In this document: positions 11,794 through 20,582 of the stretch, piece by piece
Numbering within the stretch: position 1 is the stretch's first letter
Layout: every line of letters starts with the position of its first letter
Source of the DNA: Bradyrhizobium sp. NP1
GTDB lineage: Bacteria > Pseudomonadota > Alphaproteobacteria > Rhizobiales > Xanthobacteraceae
NCBI RefSeq assembly: GCF_030378205.1
Contig: NZ_CP127385.1
Location: 992,001 to 1,056,000, forward strand
DNA length: 64,000 nucleotides
Reading direction: 5' to 3'
Position numbers and translations under genes: made by a program
The notes under the pieces: generated by a model
Told to the model about the DNA's origin: nothing
The model's input: the letters and a program-made list of their open reading frames with translations, nothing else
Database searches by the model: none

Positions 11794-11979
11794 GGTCCTT
11801 CCCCCGTTACGTTTTCGGCCCGCCCCTCGAGACCGGGCCGGGACGGCTTTTGAGGCAGTATTGGGCCATGCGGCCGCCCATGGCAAGCCGGCCGGAGCTG
11901 CCACCGGCCGCGTCAAGGGAGCGCGGCGGCGCAGTGAGGGAAGCGAAAAATCAGGGAATCGAGCGGGGCGCGGCTCGCC

Positions 11980-13446
11980 TCAGCCCGCCGGCTTGCCGCT
12001 ATCGGTGGCCTTGGGCTTGGCGGGCTTGGCCGCGTTTGTCGCCGCGTTCTTCGTCGCGTTCTTGGGCTTCGCCGGCTTGGCATCGCCGACGGCGGGCTTC
12101 GCCGCTGCGGCGTCGGGCTTGACGCTCGCATGCCGGACGCGCTTGGCGTCGGCCTTCGCATCGGGCTTCACGTCAGCCTTGGCGCCGGCCTTGGCGCCGG
12201 CCTTGGAATCGGACTTGGCATCCGACTTGGCCTCGGCCACGCGGTCGGACTTCTTGGCTGCGACGCGCGATCGCTTGCCGCGCTTGGCAGTCTGCTGCTT
12301 CTCGGCATCGGCCGCGACCGCCGCGATCAGCGCCGCCCCGGTGCGGGTCGGCCCGGTATAGACCACGACAGGCTCGCTCGCCGCCGGTGCCGCCGCCAGC
12401 AGTTCGGAAGGCTTCGGCAGCGGCGCCTGCAGGCCGGCCGCGAAGAAGGTCACCCCGGTTTCGCCGCTCGTCGAGGCGTTGCCATTGCTCGCCACGAGGC
12501 CTGCATCATCCTCATCGCTGGCGGGACGCTTGTGCTTGCCGCCGCACATCTCGTCGCGCAGGTTTGGCGGCGAGGTGTCGAGCGGCGCCAGGTTGTTGAC
12601 CGTGCCGAGCGAGGGCTTCAGCCATGCCAGTCCGGTGCTGGCGAAGCCGCGGTCGAGGAGCTGCGCGGCGCGCACCGCGCGCATGGTGCCGGAGGAGGCG
12701 CCGAGCACCACCGCGATCAGGCGCCTGTTGTCGCGCGTCGCCGAGGCCACGAGGTTGTAGCCGGAGGCGCAGATGAAGCCGGTCTTGAAGCCGTCGGCGC
12801 CGGGATAGCGGCCGATCAGCTTGTTGAAATTCTGCGTGATGCGGTGCCCGAAGCGGATCGCGGGGATGTGCACGAAATATTCGTACTCCGGCAGGTCGTG
12901 CAGGATCGCGCGCGCCAGGATCGCGAGGTCGCGCGCCGAGGTGATCTGGCCGTCGGCGGGCAGTCCGTTCGGATTGACATAGCTCGTCTGCGTCATGCCG
13001 AGCTTTTGCGCGGTATCGTTCATCATCGCGGAAAAACCGTCGATCGAACCGCCGACGCCTTCGGCGAGCACCACGGCCATATCGTTGGCCGACTTGACCA
13101 GCATCATCTTCAGCGCGTTGTCGACGGTGACCTGCGTGCCCGGCCGGAAGCCCATCTTCGACGGCGACTGGGAGGCCGCGGTCGGCGACACCGTCAACAG
13201 CGTATCCAGCGTGATCTTGCCGTCCTTGACCGCCTTGAGCGTGACATAGGCCGTCATCAGCTTGGTGACCGAGGCGGGATACCACGGCACCGTCGCGTTC
13301 TCGGCCTCGAGCACCTTTCCTGAGTCGGCTTCGATCAAAAGCCGCGCTTCGGCATGGCCGGCCCGCGGCGCGGCGCAGGCCAGCGCGGCAATGGCGGCGA
13401 ACCAGATGAGCGGCGACCTGCGGAGCAGCAAGAAGGAAAGATGCAC
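11980..13446 (-). CDS. D-alanyl-D-alanine carboxypeptidase with Lys/Ala/Pro tail
   Basis: 488-aa penicillin-binding protein of the DacA/DacF (PBP5/6) family, trimming D-Ala from peptidoglycan stem peptides in the periplasm. A signal peptide ends near AGHAEA. The catalytic triad of motifs is complete: SVTK in YPASVTKLMTAY, SAN in KSANDMAVVLAE, and KTG in DGFKTGFIC. The catalytic part ends near residue 290. The last ~110 residues (about 375-488) are a low-complexity run of K-A-D-P repeats of histone H1-like composition. Family members usually end in a membrane-anchoring helix, or a SPOR domain in some alphaproteobacteria; neither is seen. Confidence 0.92.
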   Translation of the reverse strand: MHLSFLLLRRSPLIWFAAIAALACAAPRAGHAEARLLIEADSGKVLEAENATVPWYPASVTKLMTAYVTLKAVKDGKITLDTLLTVSPTAASQSPSKMGFRPGTQVTVDNALKMMLVKSANDMAVVLAEGVGGSIDGFSAMMNDTAQKLGMTQTSYVNPNGLPADGQITSARDLAILARAILHDLPEYEYFVHIPAIRFGHRITQNFNKLIGRYPGADGFKTGFICASGYNLVASATRDNRRLIAVVLGASSGTMRAVRAAQLLDRGFASTGLAWLKPSLGTVNNLAPLDTSPPNLRDEMCGGKHKRPASDEDDAGLVASNGNASTSGETGVTFFAAGLQAPLPKPSELLAAAPAASEPVVVYTGPTRTGAALIAAVAADAEKQQTAKRGKRSRVAAKKSDRVAEAKSDAKSDSKAGAKAGAKADVKPDAKADAKRVRHASVKPDAAAAKPAVGDAKPAKPKNATKNAATNAAKPAKPKATDSGKPAG

Positions 13447-13647
13447 TATTCCTGATCCGGTCCTTGTGAAGACCGCCTTGGAGTCAAGGAGGTCGTCATC
13501 GTGTGACGTTCGGCTTTCAAGCGTGTCTGGCGCCGCTTATTGCGGCCGATGCAAACCTATACCGGCTTGCGCATCGAGAACAGGGGCTTGGTACGCCAAA
13601 TTCCCGGATGAAATTAGGCTGAATTTCGACGATACGCGCAAATCGGT

Positions 13648-15444
13648 TCACAACTTGACGTCAGCTTTCGCACCGTGCGGCCGCTGCGGCTCGGCCTCCT
13701 TGGCGTGCACCATGAACTGGGCTCGCGCCAGTTCCGCAAAATGACCGCCTTTCGCCACCAGTTCGTCGAAAGTTCCACTTTCGATCACGCGGCCGTTCTC
13801 GAACACCAGGATGCGCGTTGCCTTGCGGATCGTCGACAGCCGATGCGCGATCACAAAGGTGGTGCGGCCCTTCATCACCTCGTCGAGCGCGGCGTTGACC
13901 TTGGCCTCGGTGATCGCGTCGAGCGCGCTGGTCGCCTCGTCCAGGATCAGGATCGGCGGGTCCTTCAGGAGCGCGCGCGCGATCGACAGCCGCTGCCGCT
14001 CGCCGCCGGACAGCATGCGCCCGCGCTCGCCGACCTGGGTGTCGAACTTCCTCTCGCTGCGCTCGACGAATTCCAGCGCCTGGGCGCGGGCACAGGCCGC
14101 GCGCAGCTCGGCGTCGGTGGCCTCGGGCTTGCCGACCCGCAGGTTGCTCGCGATCGAACGGTTGAACAGGAGCGCCTCCTGGAACACCACGCCGATGTTC
14201 CGCCGCAGCGCCGCGAGCTTCAGCCCGCGCACGTCCATGCCGTCGATCCGGATGAAGCCGGATTGCGGATCGAAGGCGCGGTGCAGCAGCGCGATCGCCG
14301 TCGACTTGCCGGCGCCGGTCGGCCCGACCAGCGCGATGGTCTCGCCGGGCAGCACGGTGAAGGAGATGTCCTCGACCGCCGGACGCTTGCCGTCATAGGA
14401 GAACGAGACGTCGCTGAACTCGACCAGGCCGGACAGCCGCCCGACCTCGATCGCGTCGGGCCGGTCGCGCACCGCGGGCACCGCGTCCAGCACGTTGAAG
14501 AATTCGGCCAGCCGCGGCGCCTCCATGAACACGCTGTTGATGAAGCTCACGACCTGTTCGAGCTTCTGGATCAGCATGGTGGCGAAGCTCACGAACATCA
14601 CGATCTCGCCGACCGTGGTGAGGCCGCGGGCGTGCAGCGCGATGCCGACGGTGAAGATCGCGAGAACCGTGATGGTGGTGGAGGCGCGGGTGATCACGGT
14701 GACCAGCGCCCACCACGACAGCACCGGCATCTGAACCGCGAGCAGCTGGTCGGCGACGAATCGCAACCCCTGTACCTCGGCGTCGATGCGCACGAAGCTC
14801 TGCACCAGCGCCACGTTGCCGAGCGCGTCGGAGGCGCGCGCCGACAGGTCGCTGTAGTGCTCCTCGACCTCGCTCTGCATGCCGTAGGTCTTGCGCACCA
14901 CGAGGGTGGTCAGGACCGTGAACACCACGCAGAGCAGGAACAGCAGGATGGCGAGCCGCCAGTTGATGTAGAGCGAGAGCGGCAGCAGCACCACCACCGA
15001 CATCAGCGCGGCGAAATGCTCGCGGAAGAAACCGAGCCAGAGCCGCCACAGCGAGTCGGTGCCGTTGAGCATCACCTTCATCAGCCGGCCCGAATGGGTG
15101 CCGGCATGGAAGGTCAGCGGCAGCTGCATGATGTGCTCGAAATAGCCGGCCAGCACCACCTGGCGCTGGCGGTGCGCCAGGCGGTCGGCGTGCAGCGCCA
15201 CCGCCGCGCCGCAAACGATCGTGAACAGGCCGAACGCCACCCAGGCGAGCAGCAGCGGCCAGGGCGAGGCGGTGCCGCCGGCCGTCGGCTTGCCGGAGAG
15301 CATGTCGATGATGCGGCCGAACAGCACCGGTTCGGCGAACTGCGCAGCCGCGAGCAGCAGGTTGGCGACGGCGAGTATCCAGCCGAGTCGCGCTTCCTTG
15401 CCGAGCAGTTCGAGGACGCGGGTATAGAGCCGAAGCAGAGACAT
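13648..15444 (-). CDS. ndvA: Cyclic beta-1,2-glucan ABC exporter, NdvA/ChvA-like
   Basis: 598-aa half-size ABC exporter with an N-terminal six-helix membrane domain and C-terminal ATPase. Walker [11 protein letters not shown], signature [16 protein letters not shown], Walker [12 protein letters not shown] and H-loop [10 protein letters not shown] are intact. The N-terminus ([15 protein letters not shown], then [15 protein letters not shown]) is characteristic of the NdvA/ChvA/MsbA-like group that exports osmoregulated cyclic glucans in rhizobia. The ATG at 15444 is chosen because it fits the family start. No glucan synthase gene is in the window. Confidence 0.85.
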   Translation of the reverse strand: MSLLRLYTRVLELLGKEARLGWILAVANLLLAAAQFAEPVLFGRIIDMLSGKPTAGGTASPWPLLLAWVAFGLFTIVCGAAVALHADRLAHRQRQVVLAGYFEHIMQLPLTFHAGTHSGRLMKVMLNGTDSLWRLWLGFFREHFAALMSVVVLLPLSLYINWRLAILLFLLCVVFTVLTTLVVRKTYGMQSEVEEHYSDLSARASDALGNVALVQSFVRIDAEVQGLRFVADQLLAVQMPVLSWWALVTVITRASTTITVLAIFTVGIALHARGLTTVGEIVMFVSFATMLIQKLEQVVSFINSVFMEAPRLAEFFNVLDAVPAVRDRPDAIEVGRLSGLVEFSDVSFSYDGKRPAVEDISFTVLPGETIALVGPTGAGKSTAIALLHRAFDPQSGFIRIDGMDVRGLKLAALRRNIGVVFQEALLFNRSIASNLRVGKPEATDAELRAACARAQALEFVERSERKFDTQVGERGRMLSGGERQRLSIARALLKDPPILILDEATSALDAITEAKVNAALDEVMKGRTTFVIAHRLSTIRKATRILVFENGRVIESGTFDELVAKGGHFAELARAQFMVHAKEAEPQRPHGAKADVKL

Positions 15445-15585
15445 GATCCGGAAAAACTTAAGCCAAATCCCAAGGAAACCCCAAGGAGACCCCAGAGCCG
15501 CCATCTAATCAGGGATTGTCGCGGAGATACAGCGTCATGATCGCCCCGCGCGCCGCCGGCGGGAGCGAAAGCGCAAAGCGTGCGC

Positions 15586-16638
15586 TCAGTTGATCAGGCG
15601 GCCGCCGACCGGCGGCAGGAAGGAATCGTCGAATATGTCCGATGCCTGCGGGCGCTTCCTGAACTTGTAATCCTCGGCGATCTGGTCGATGGCGCGCTCG
15701 AGCCGCGCCGGGTCGAGGCCGCCGAGCCCGTTGCGCCGCACCTCGCCGGTCAGGATGTTGTCGGTGAGCACGGTCTTGAGCCGCTCGAGCTCGAGCTCGC
15801 GCGATCCGCCGTCCATCCGGCTCACCACCTCGTCGACGGCGCGCCCGGGCTCCTTGATGGTGAGATTGACGCCCGCGATCACCGCGCGCACGAAGCCGCG
15901 CACCGCCTCGGGCTTGGCGGCGGCGAAAGCCGGATTGACGATCACCGCAAAGCCGTAGGCCTCGCAGCCATAGTCGGCATAGCGCAGCACCGCGAGGTCG
16001 TCAGCCGGCACGCCGCGATCCCTCAAATTGACGCCGGCGAGATAGGAGAAGCCGGAGACCGCATCGACCTGGCCGGCGGAGAGGATCGGCTCGCGCACCG
16101 CCGCGCTGATCTTGTTCAGCCGGACCTTGGCGATGGCGATGCCGTTCTGCCGCGCCAGCGCCGGCCACATCCGGGTCGAGAAATCGCTGTCGGCGACGCC
16201 CACCGTCTTGCCCTCGAGATCGGAGAGCGCCCGCACGCCGCGGCTCTTGCGGGCGATGAAGGCGTAGGGCGCCTTGTTGAAAAACATGAACACGGCCTTG
16301 ATCGGCGGCGCGTTGGGCTGGTCGCGGAAGCGGATCAACTCGTTGATGTCGACGAGCGCAAGATCGCTTGCGCCGGAAGCGACGCGCGCGATCGCATCCG
16401 GGGACTTGCCGGCCATGTGGTTCGAGACGGCGAGCCCTTCGCCGGCGAACAGGCCGCGGCTCTGCGCCAAGACGAAGGGCGCCATGCTGGCGTCGAGCGG
16501 GCGATCGAAGGCGAGCTCGACCGCGACTGGCGCCCTGGCGCTTTCGGCGGCAATGCCCCGGCCGGCAAAGGCCAGCCCGAGCAGGCCGAGCAGCGCAGCC
16601 AAAGCGAGGCGGGTGTTGAGACTTCTTTTGACGCGCAT
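15586..16638 (-). CDS. Periplasmic binding protein, SsuA/THI5-like
   Basis: 350-aa ABC-type substrate-binding protein of the NMT1/SsuA/TauA group. A signal peptide (MRVKRSLNTRLALAALLGLL onward) ends near GIAAES. The family features follow: MAPFVLAQSRGLFAGEGL, a DLALVDINELI segment, and KTVGVADSDFSTRMWPALAR. The start at 16638 puts the signal peptide at the N-terminus. No permease or ATPase gene lies next to it, so it is an orphan binding protein. The ligand is unknown; sulfonates, nitrate-like compounds or pyrimidine precursors are family options. Confidence 0.85.
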   Translation of the reverse strand: MRVKRSLNTRLALAALLGLLGLAFAGRGIAAESARAPVAVELAFDRPLDASMAPFVLAQSRGLFAGEGLAVSNHMAGKSPDAIARVASGASDLALVDINELIRFRDQPNAPPIKAVFMFFNKAPYAFIARKSRGVRALSDLEGKTVGVADSDFSTRMWPALARQNGIAIAKVRLNKISAAVREPILSAGQVDAVSGFSYLAGVNLRDRGVPADDLAVLRYADYGCEAYGFAVIVNPAFAAAKPEAVRGFVRAVIAGVNLTIKEPGRAVDEVVSRMDGGSRELELERLKTVLTDNILTGEVRRNGLGGLDPARLERAIDQIAEDYKFRKRPQASDIFDDSFLPPVGGRLIN

Positions 16639-16898
16639 CTGACTATGCCGGGCCGGGCGGGGCCTTGCGGGCGACCCGGTCATGTCCGTTCGATGACATC
16701 GGGTTGATGGCATCTGGTGCCTGCGGCGGGCGCATTCTGGCCGATCGAACCTGAACGGTCCATGAGCGGCGCCAGCCGCGCCATTGCGTCACAGGGGCTG
16801 CGGACGGCCGTTCAGCTTGTATTCGGGGAAGGGAACCCAAGATGAACATCAGGGGTTAGTACCCCAGGGCCGAAAGCCCATGAGCAGGAGGATTTGCA

Positions 16899-17303
16899 AT
16901 GTTTGGCCGGAAAGGTGTGTTTTCGTCGTTGGGCCGCGCAACCGCGCTGACGACGGTTGCGGCGCTGGCGGTGACCACGGCTGAGCCGGCCTTCGCGGGC
17001 TCGGCAGGCGCAGGAAAGGGCACGGTCGCAGCGTCCAAGGCGAGCGATGCCACCGACTTCAGCGCCCGGCGCCGTGTCGTCCATCGCTACCGCGGCAATG
17101 GTGGCGCCGCAGCGGCGGCCGCTTTCGCCGGCATCGTCGGCACCGGGCTTGCGATCGCCGCAACCCAGAACCGCCGCGCCTATTACGACGACTATTATGG
17201 CGGTCCGGCCTATTACGGCGGCCCCGGTTATTACGGTGGTGGCCCGGGTTACTACGGTGGTGGCCCGGTCGACGGCCCGTATTACGGGTACCGAGGCTGG
17301 TAA
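16899..17303 (+). CDS. Exported Gly/Tyr-rich protein
   Basis: 134-aa protein with a signal peptide (cleavage near EPAFAGS), an Ala/Gly-rich hydrophobic segment around residues 70-88 (AAAAAAFAGIVGTGLAIAAT), and a C-terminal tail of repeated YYGG/GGP units. An excellent ribosome site (AGGAGG) precedes the ATG. The architecture fits a small surface or periplasmic protein; similar YYGGP-rich proteins are common in rhizobia and have no defined role. Followed by a clear terminator. Confidence 0.75.
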   Translation: MFGRKGVFSSLGRATALTTVAALAVTTAEPAFAGSAGAGKGTVAASKASDATDFSARRRVVHRYRGNGGAAAAAAFAGIVGTGLAIAATQNRRAYYDDYYGGPAYYGGPGYYGGGPGYYGGGPVDGPYYGYRGW

Positions 17304-17322
17304 AGTGCTTAAGAGAAGCTTG

Positions 17323-17364
17323 ATCCGCCGGTTGCCATACGCGGCCGGCGGATTGCCATTTTTT
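17323..17364 (+). terminator. Rho-independent terminator
   Basis: Perfect 9-bp stem ATCCGCCGG (17323-17331) / CCGGCGGAT (17345-17353), 13-base loop, followed five bases later by TTTTTT at 17359-17364. It sits 20 bases after the Gly/Tyr-rich gene. Confidence 0.75.
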
Positions 17365-17415
17365 AAGCCAATGCGTTAACGCGCTGCGCACGGCTTTGGA
17401 TTACGTTAGGACATC

Positions 17416-17820
17416 ATGAGTGATTCGCTCGAACGGCTTTATCGCGCAGTGCTCGCGGCCCGGGATCTCGACCCGGCGACGTCGCGTACCGCACGGCTGT
17501 TCCAGCGCGGTCCCACCAAGATGGCCAAGAAGCTCGCCGAAGAGGCGATCGAGGTCGTGATCGACGCCGTCAATGCCGACGCCGACGCGGTGGTGCGCGA
17601 GAGCGCCGACCTGCTCTACAATCTGACGGTGCTGTGGGCGGCGTCCGGCGTGCGTCCCGACGACGTCTGGCGCGAGATGGCGCGGCGCGAGAATATGCTC
17701 GGGATCGCCGAGAAGCTGCCGAAAACGGCCGTCAAGGTGCCGCCCAAGGCCGCCGCACCGCGGCTCGCCCGGCGACCAATTGTCGCGCTCGACGGCCGCG
17801 CCTTGCGCAAGCGCCACTGA
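17416..17820 (+). CDS. HisE-like phosphoribosyl-ATP diphosphatase paralog
   Basis: 134-aa all-alpha NTP pyrophosphohydrolase of the HisE/MazG type. Metal-binding acidic residues are seen in KLAEEAIEVVIDA and ESADLLYNL. Genuine HisE proteins have the same two motifs, so hydrolysis of phosphoribosyl-ATP is plausible. The ~35-residue C-terminal extension (PPKAAAPRLARRPIVALDGR) is unusual. No his genes lie beside it, so it may be a second copy with another nucleotide substrate (inference). Confidence 0.8.
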   Translation: MSDSLERLYRAVLAARDLDPATSRTARLFQRGPTKMAKKLAEEAIEVVIDAVNADADAVVRESADLLYNLTVLWAASGVRPDDVWREMARRENMLGIAEKLPKTAVKVPPKAAAPRLARRPIVALDGRALRKRH

Positions 17821-17880
17821 GCTTTCTCGCCCCCCGAAGTGGCAATGCGCTTCATCTAGATCGCTGCTGCCGCTGAACCG

Positions 17881-17934
17881 CCCCTTGTAAAAGGGGAGGT
17901 CGCTTTGCTCCGTCAGGAGCAAAGCGGGAGGGGA
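17881..17934. repeat. Composite palindromic repeat
   Basis: Two adjacent hairpins: CCCCTT-GTAA-AAGGGG (17881-17896) and CGCTTTGCTC-CGTCAG-GAGCAAAGCG (17901-17926), followed by GGAGGGG that can pair with the first CCCCTT arm. This looks like a dispersed intergenic element rather than a gene-specific structure. Confidence 0.65.
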
Positions 17935-18099
17935 TCAGGGCTTTTTGCTGGCGATCGCGAGTTCCCATCCTTCCTGTGGTGGATCGGACCCCCGCCCCCA
18001 ACCCTCCTCCTTGCGCGGGGCGGGCGCCGCGAAATCGCAAGCCAATTTCATTGGCTTCCTGCCATGGACAAATTCGTCCCGGGGTGGTTCATCGCGCCC

Positions 18100-18681
18100 A
18101 TGCTCAAACGGATTTACGACTGGTGTGTGGCCGCCGCGGACAAGCCCTACGCGCTCTGGATCCTCGGAGCCGTGGCTTTCGCGGAAAGCTCGTTCTTTCC
18201 GGTGCCCCCCGACATCATGCTGCTGCCGATGTCGCTGGCGCGGCCGAAGCGCGCCTGGCTCTATGCCTCGGTCTGCACCGCGGCGTCCGTGCTGGGCGGC
18301 GTGCTCGGCTATGCCATCGGCGCGCTGCTCTATGACTCGGTCGGGCACTGGCTGATCACGCTCTACGGGCTCGGCGACAAGGTCGAGGCGTTCCGCACTT
18401 CGTATGCCGAGTGGGGTGCCTGGATCATCCTGCTCAAGGGCCTGACGCCGATCCCCTACAAGCTCGTCACGATCACTTCGGGATTTGCCGGCTATAACAT
18501 CTGGCTGTTCGTCCTGTTCTCGATCATCACCCGCGGCGGGCGCTTCTTCATCGCCGCGGTGCTGCTCAACCGCTATGGCGAATGGATCCGCGTCAGGGTC
18601 GAGCAGAATCTGGGGCTCGCCGTTGCGACGCTCGCCGTCGTGCTGGTGGGCGGCTTCGTCGTTGCCTTTCGACTGATCTAG
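18100..18681 (+). CDS. DedA/YqaA-family membrane protein
   Basis: 193-aa integral membrane protein of the DedA/VTT superfamily (YqaA type), thought to act in lipid carrier flipping and membrane homeostasis. It shows the re-entrant motif FAESSFFPVPPDIMLLPMSL and the G-L-T-P-I-P-Y-K loop with the amphipathic GFAGYN part. Four to five hydrophobic helices are visible. The ATG at 18100 matches the family start; an in-frame ATG at 18064 would add 12 residues. Confidence 0.87.
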   Translation: MLKRIYDWCVAAADKPYALWILGAVAFAESSFFPVPPDIMLLPMSLARPKRAWLYASVCTAASVLGGVLGYAIGALLYDSVGHWLITLYGLGDKVEAFRTSYAEWGAWIILLKGLTPIPYKLVTITSGFAGYNIWLFVLFSIITRGGRFFIAAVLLNRYGEWIRVRVEQNLGLAVATLAVVLVGGFVVAFRLI

Positions 18682-18735
18682 AGCCGCGGGCGGAATGCTT
18701 TGCGTGGTCACACCGTTCGGCTACGCTTGTTCCGC

Positions 18736-19323
18736 ATGATGGACTGGCTCGACAGGTTGTTGTTGCGTTTGCTTGCGCCGGTCGCATCGGCTCTCGCCGC
18801 GCTGTTGCTCGTTGCGATGGTCGCGGTCGCCGCTTGGGCGCAGACCCCGTCACCGCAACCCTCGCTCGGTCTCCAGGAGCAGCCGGCCCAGCAGGGATCG
18901 CCACAGCAGAACGCGCCGGGGCCGCAGCCGTCCCCGGCGCCGTCGCAGAGCCCGGGCCTGATCGACGAGATGGGCAAGCTGTTCGAGAAGTCGCTCTCGG
19001 TCCTGCCGAAGATCAAGAGCCCGAGCGAGACGCTCGACGACCTCAACGCGCGAGCCAAGGATGCGGGCGAAGCCATCTCCAACCTCGCCAAGCCCGCGAG
19101 CATGGCGACGGGACGCATTGCCTGTCCGCTGTCGGCCAACGGCGCGCCGGACTGCAAGCCGGCGGCCGACCGGCTGTGCCAGAGCAAGGGCTACAAGGAG
19201 GGCAACAGCCTTTCGACCGACGCCGTCGAAAGCTGCTCGGCCAAGGTCCTGATCCCCGGCCGGACGCGCAAGCCAGGCGACTGCCGCACCGACAGCTACG
19301 TCACCCGCGCGCTTTGCCAGTAG
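18736..19323 (+). CDS. Exported Pro/Gln-rich protein with Cys-rich end
   Basis: 195-aa protein from the ATG at 18736 (a second ATG follows at 18739). It has an N-terminal membrane or signal segment (LLAPVASALAALLLVAMVAV), a Pro/Gln/Ser-rich linker, a helical part (LIDEMGKLFEKSLSVLPK), and a C-terminal part with six cysteines (IACPL, PDCKP, RLCQS, ESCSA, GDCRT, ALCQ). The Cys pattern points to a disulfide-stabilised periplasmic domain. No family recognised. Confidence 0.75.
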   Translation: MMDWLDRLLLRLLAPVASALAALLLVAMVAVAAWAQTPSPQPSLGLQEQPAQQGSPQQNAPGPQPSPAPSQSPGLIDEMGKLFEKSLSVLPKIKSPSETLDDLNARAKDAGEAISNLAKPASMATGRIACPLSANGAPDCKPAADRLCQSKGYKEGNSLSTDAVESCSAKVLIPGRTRKPGDCRTDSYVTRALCQ

Positions 19324-19550
19324 GGCGCTGGACCGTGCAAGGTTGCGTGGCGATCGCGCAGCGGCCGGGATCATCTTGCCGAGCAGCCGACGGCGTGCAT
19401 CAGAAAAATTCCGCGCGGCGGATGAATGAAGACGACCGTCTTCACGCAAGACAGGTCGCGCCCGGTTGCGCGATTGCCTTCTTGGGATGATGTCTGGCAT
19501 CCTGACTCCAGTGCGTCGCAACATGCCAGGCACGAAAGGAAGCTTGACCT

Positions 19551-20519
19551 ATGTCCATGCCTGCCTTGTTTAAGGGCCGCCTCTCGATCCCGGTGATCGG
19601 CGCGCCATTGTTCATCATCTCGGTGCCCGATCTCGTGATCGCGCAATGCAAGGCCGGCGTCGTCGGCGCCTTTCCGGCGCTGAACGCGCGGCCGCCGGGG
19701 CTGCTCGATGAATGGCTGGCGCGGATCAAGCAGGAGCTTGCGGCCCACGACAAGGCGCATCCGAAAAAACCTTCGGCGCCGTTCGCGGTCAACCAGATCG
19801 TGCACAAGTCCAACAACCGCCTCGAGCACGACCTTGCGCTTTGCGAGAAGCACAAGGTGCCGATGATCATCTCGTCGCTCGGCGCGCGCGAGGAACTCAA
19901 CCAGGCCGTCCATCAATGGGGCGGCATCGTCTTTCACGACGTGATCAACCAGAAGTTCGCGCACAAGGCGATCGAGAAGGGCGCCGACGGGCTGATCCTG
20001 GTGGCGGCCGGCGCCGGCGGCCATGCCGGCGTGATCTCGCCGCTCGCCTTCGTCGCCGAGACGCGCGCCTGGTTCGACGGACCGATCGCGCTGTCGGGCG
20101 CGATCGGCAACGGCCGCGCGATCCGCGCCGCGCGCATCCTCGGCGCCGACTTCGCCTATATCGGCTCGGCCTTCATCGCGACCAGGGAGGCCAACGCGGT
20201 CGATCGCTACAAGGAGATGATCACGGCCTCGTCGGCCGAGGACATCGTCTACTCAAATCTCTTCACCGGCGTGCACGGCAACTACCTGAAGCCGTCGATC
20301 GTGGCCGCCGGCATGAATCCGGAAAACCTGCCGACCTCGGATCCCTCGAAGATGAGCTTCGGCACCGATTCGTCCGGCGAGCGCGCCAAGCCGAAAGCCT
20401 GGAAGGACATCTGGGGAAGCGGGCAGGGCGTCGGCAGCGTCGGCGGAATCGTGCCGGCCGCCGAGCTGATCGCGCGCTTCAAGCGCGAATATGACGCGGC
20501 CGTCGATCAGCCGCTGTGA
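19551..20519 (+). CDS. Nitronate monooxygenase (2-nitropropane dioxygenase family)
   Basis: 322-aa FMN-dependent TIM-barrel enzyme of the nitronate monooxygenase family, oxidising alkyl nitronates. Features: N-terminal IPVIGAPLFIIS, the segment KGADGLILVAAGAGGHAG where the catalytic His lies, ALSGAIGNGRAIRAARILGAD for phosphate binding, and GSAFIAT. Length is normal. AAAGGAAG stands before the ATG. A related role in detoxifying propionate-3-nitronate is known for the family; the substrate here is not defined. Confidence 0.9.
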   Translation: MSMPALFKGRLSIPVIGAPLFIISVPDLVIAQCKAGVVGAFPALNARPPGLLDEWLARIKQELAAHDKAHPKKPSAPFAVNQIVHKSNNRLEHDLALCEKHKVPMIISSLGAREELNQAVHQWGGIVFHDVINQKFAHKAIEKGADGLILVAAGAGGHAGVISPLAFVAETRAWFDGPIALSGAIGNGRAIRAARILGADFAYIGSAFIATREANAVDRYKEMITASSAEDIVYSNLFTGVHGNYLKPSIVAAGMNPENLPTSDPSKMSFGTDSSGERAKPKAWKDIWGSGQGVGSVGGIVPAAELIARFKREYDAAVDQPL

Positions 20520-20545
20520 GCGTGGACCTGTCCTCGGACTCGATC

Positions 20546-20574
20546 CGCCTCTCCCCGCAAGCGGGAAGAGGCGG
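20546..20574. terminator. Palindrome between convergent genes
   Basis: CCGCCTCT...CCCGC-AA-GCGGG...AGAGGCGG forms a long stem with a two-base mismatch, between the nitronate monooxygenase stop and the end of the opposing binding-protein gene. It is of the same type as the hairpin at 4703-4722 and may end both transcripts. Confidence 0.5.
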
Positions 20575-20582
20575 GAAAACCG

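Noticed and set aside
16838..16862. GGAAC followed by GGTT as an EcfG (general stress sigma factor) promoter before the Gly/Tyr-rich gene
   Set aside because: The -10 part should read CGTT and the spacing is at the edge of the accepted range; too weak to report as a feature.
17361..17378. TTAA-N9-TTAAC before the HisE-like gene as a CtrA box
   Set aside because: Spacing is nine rather than seven bases.
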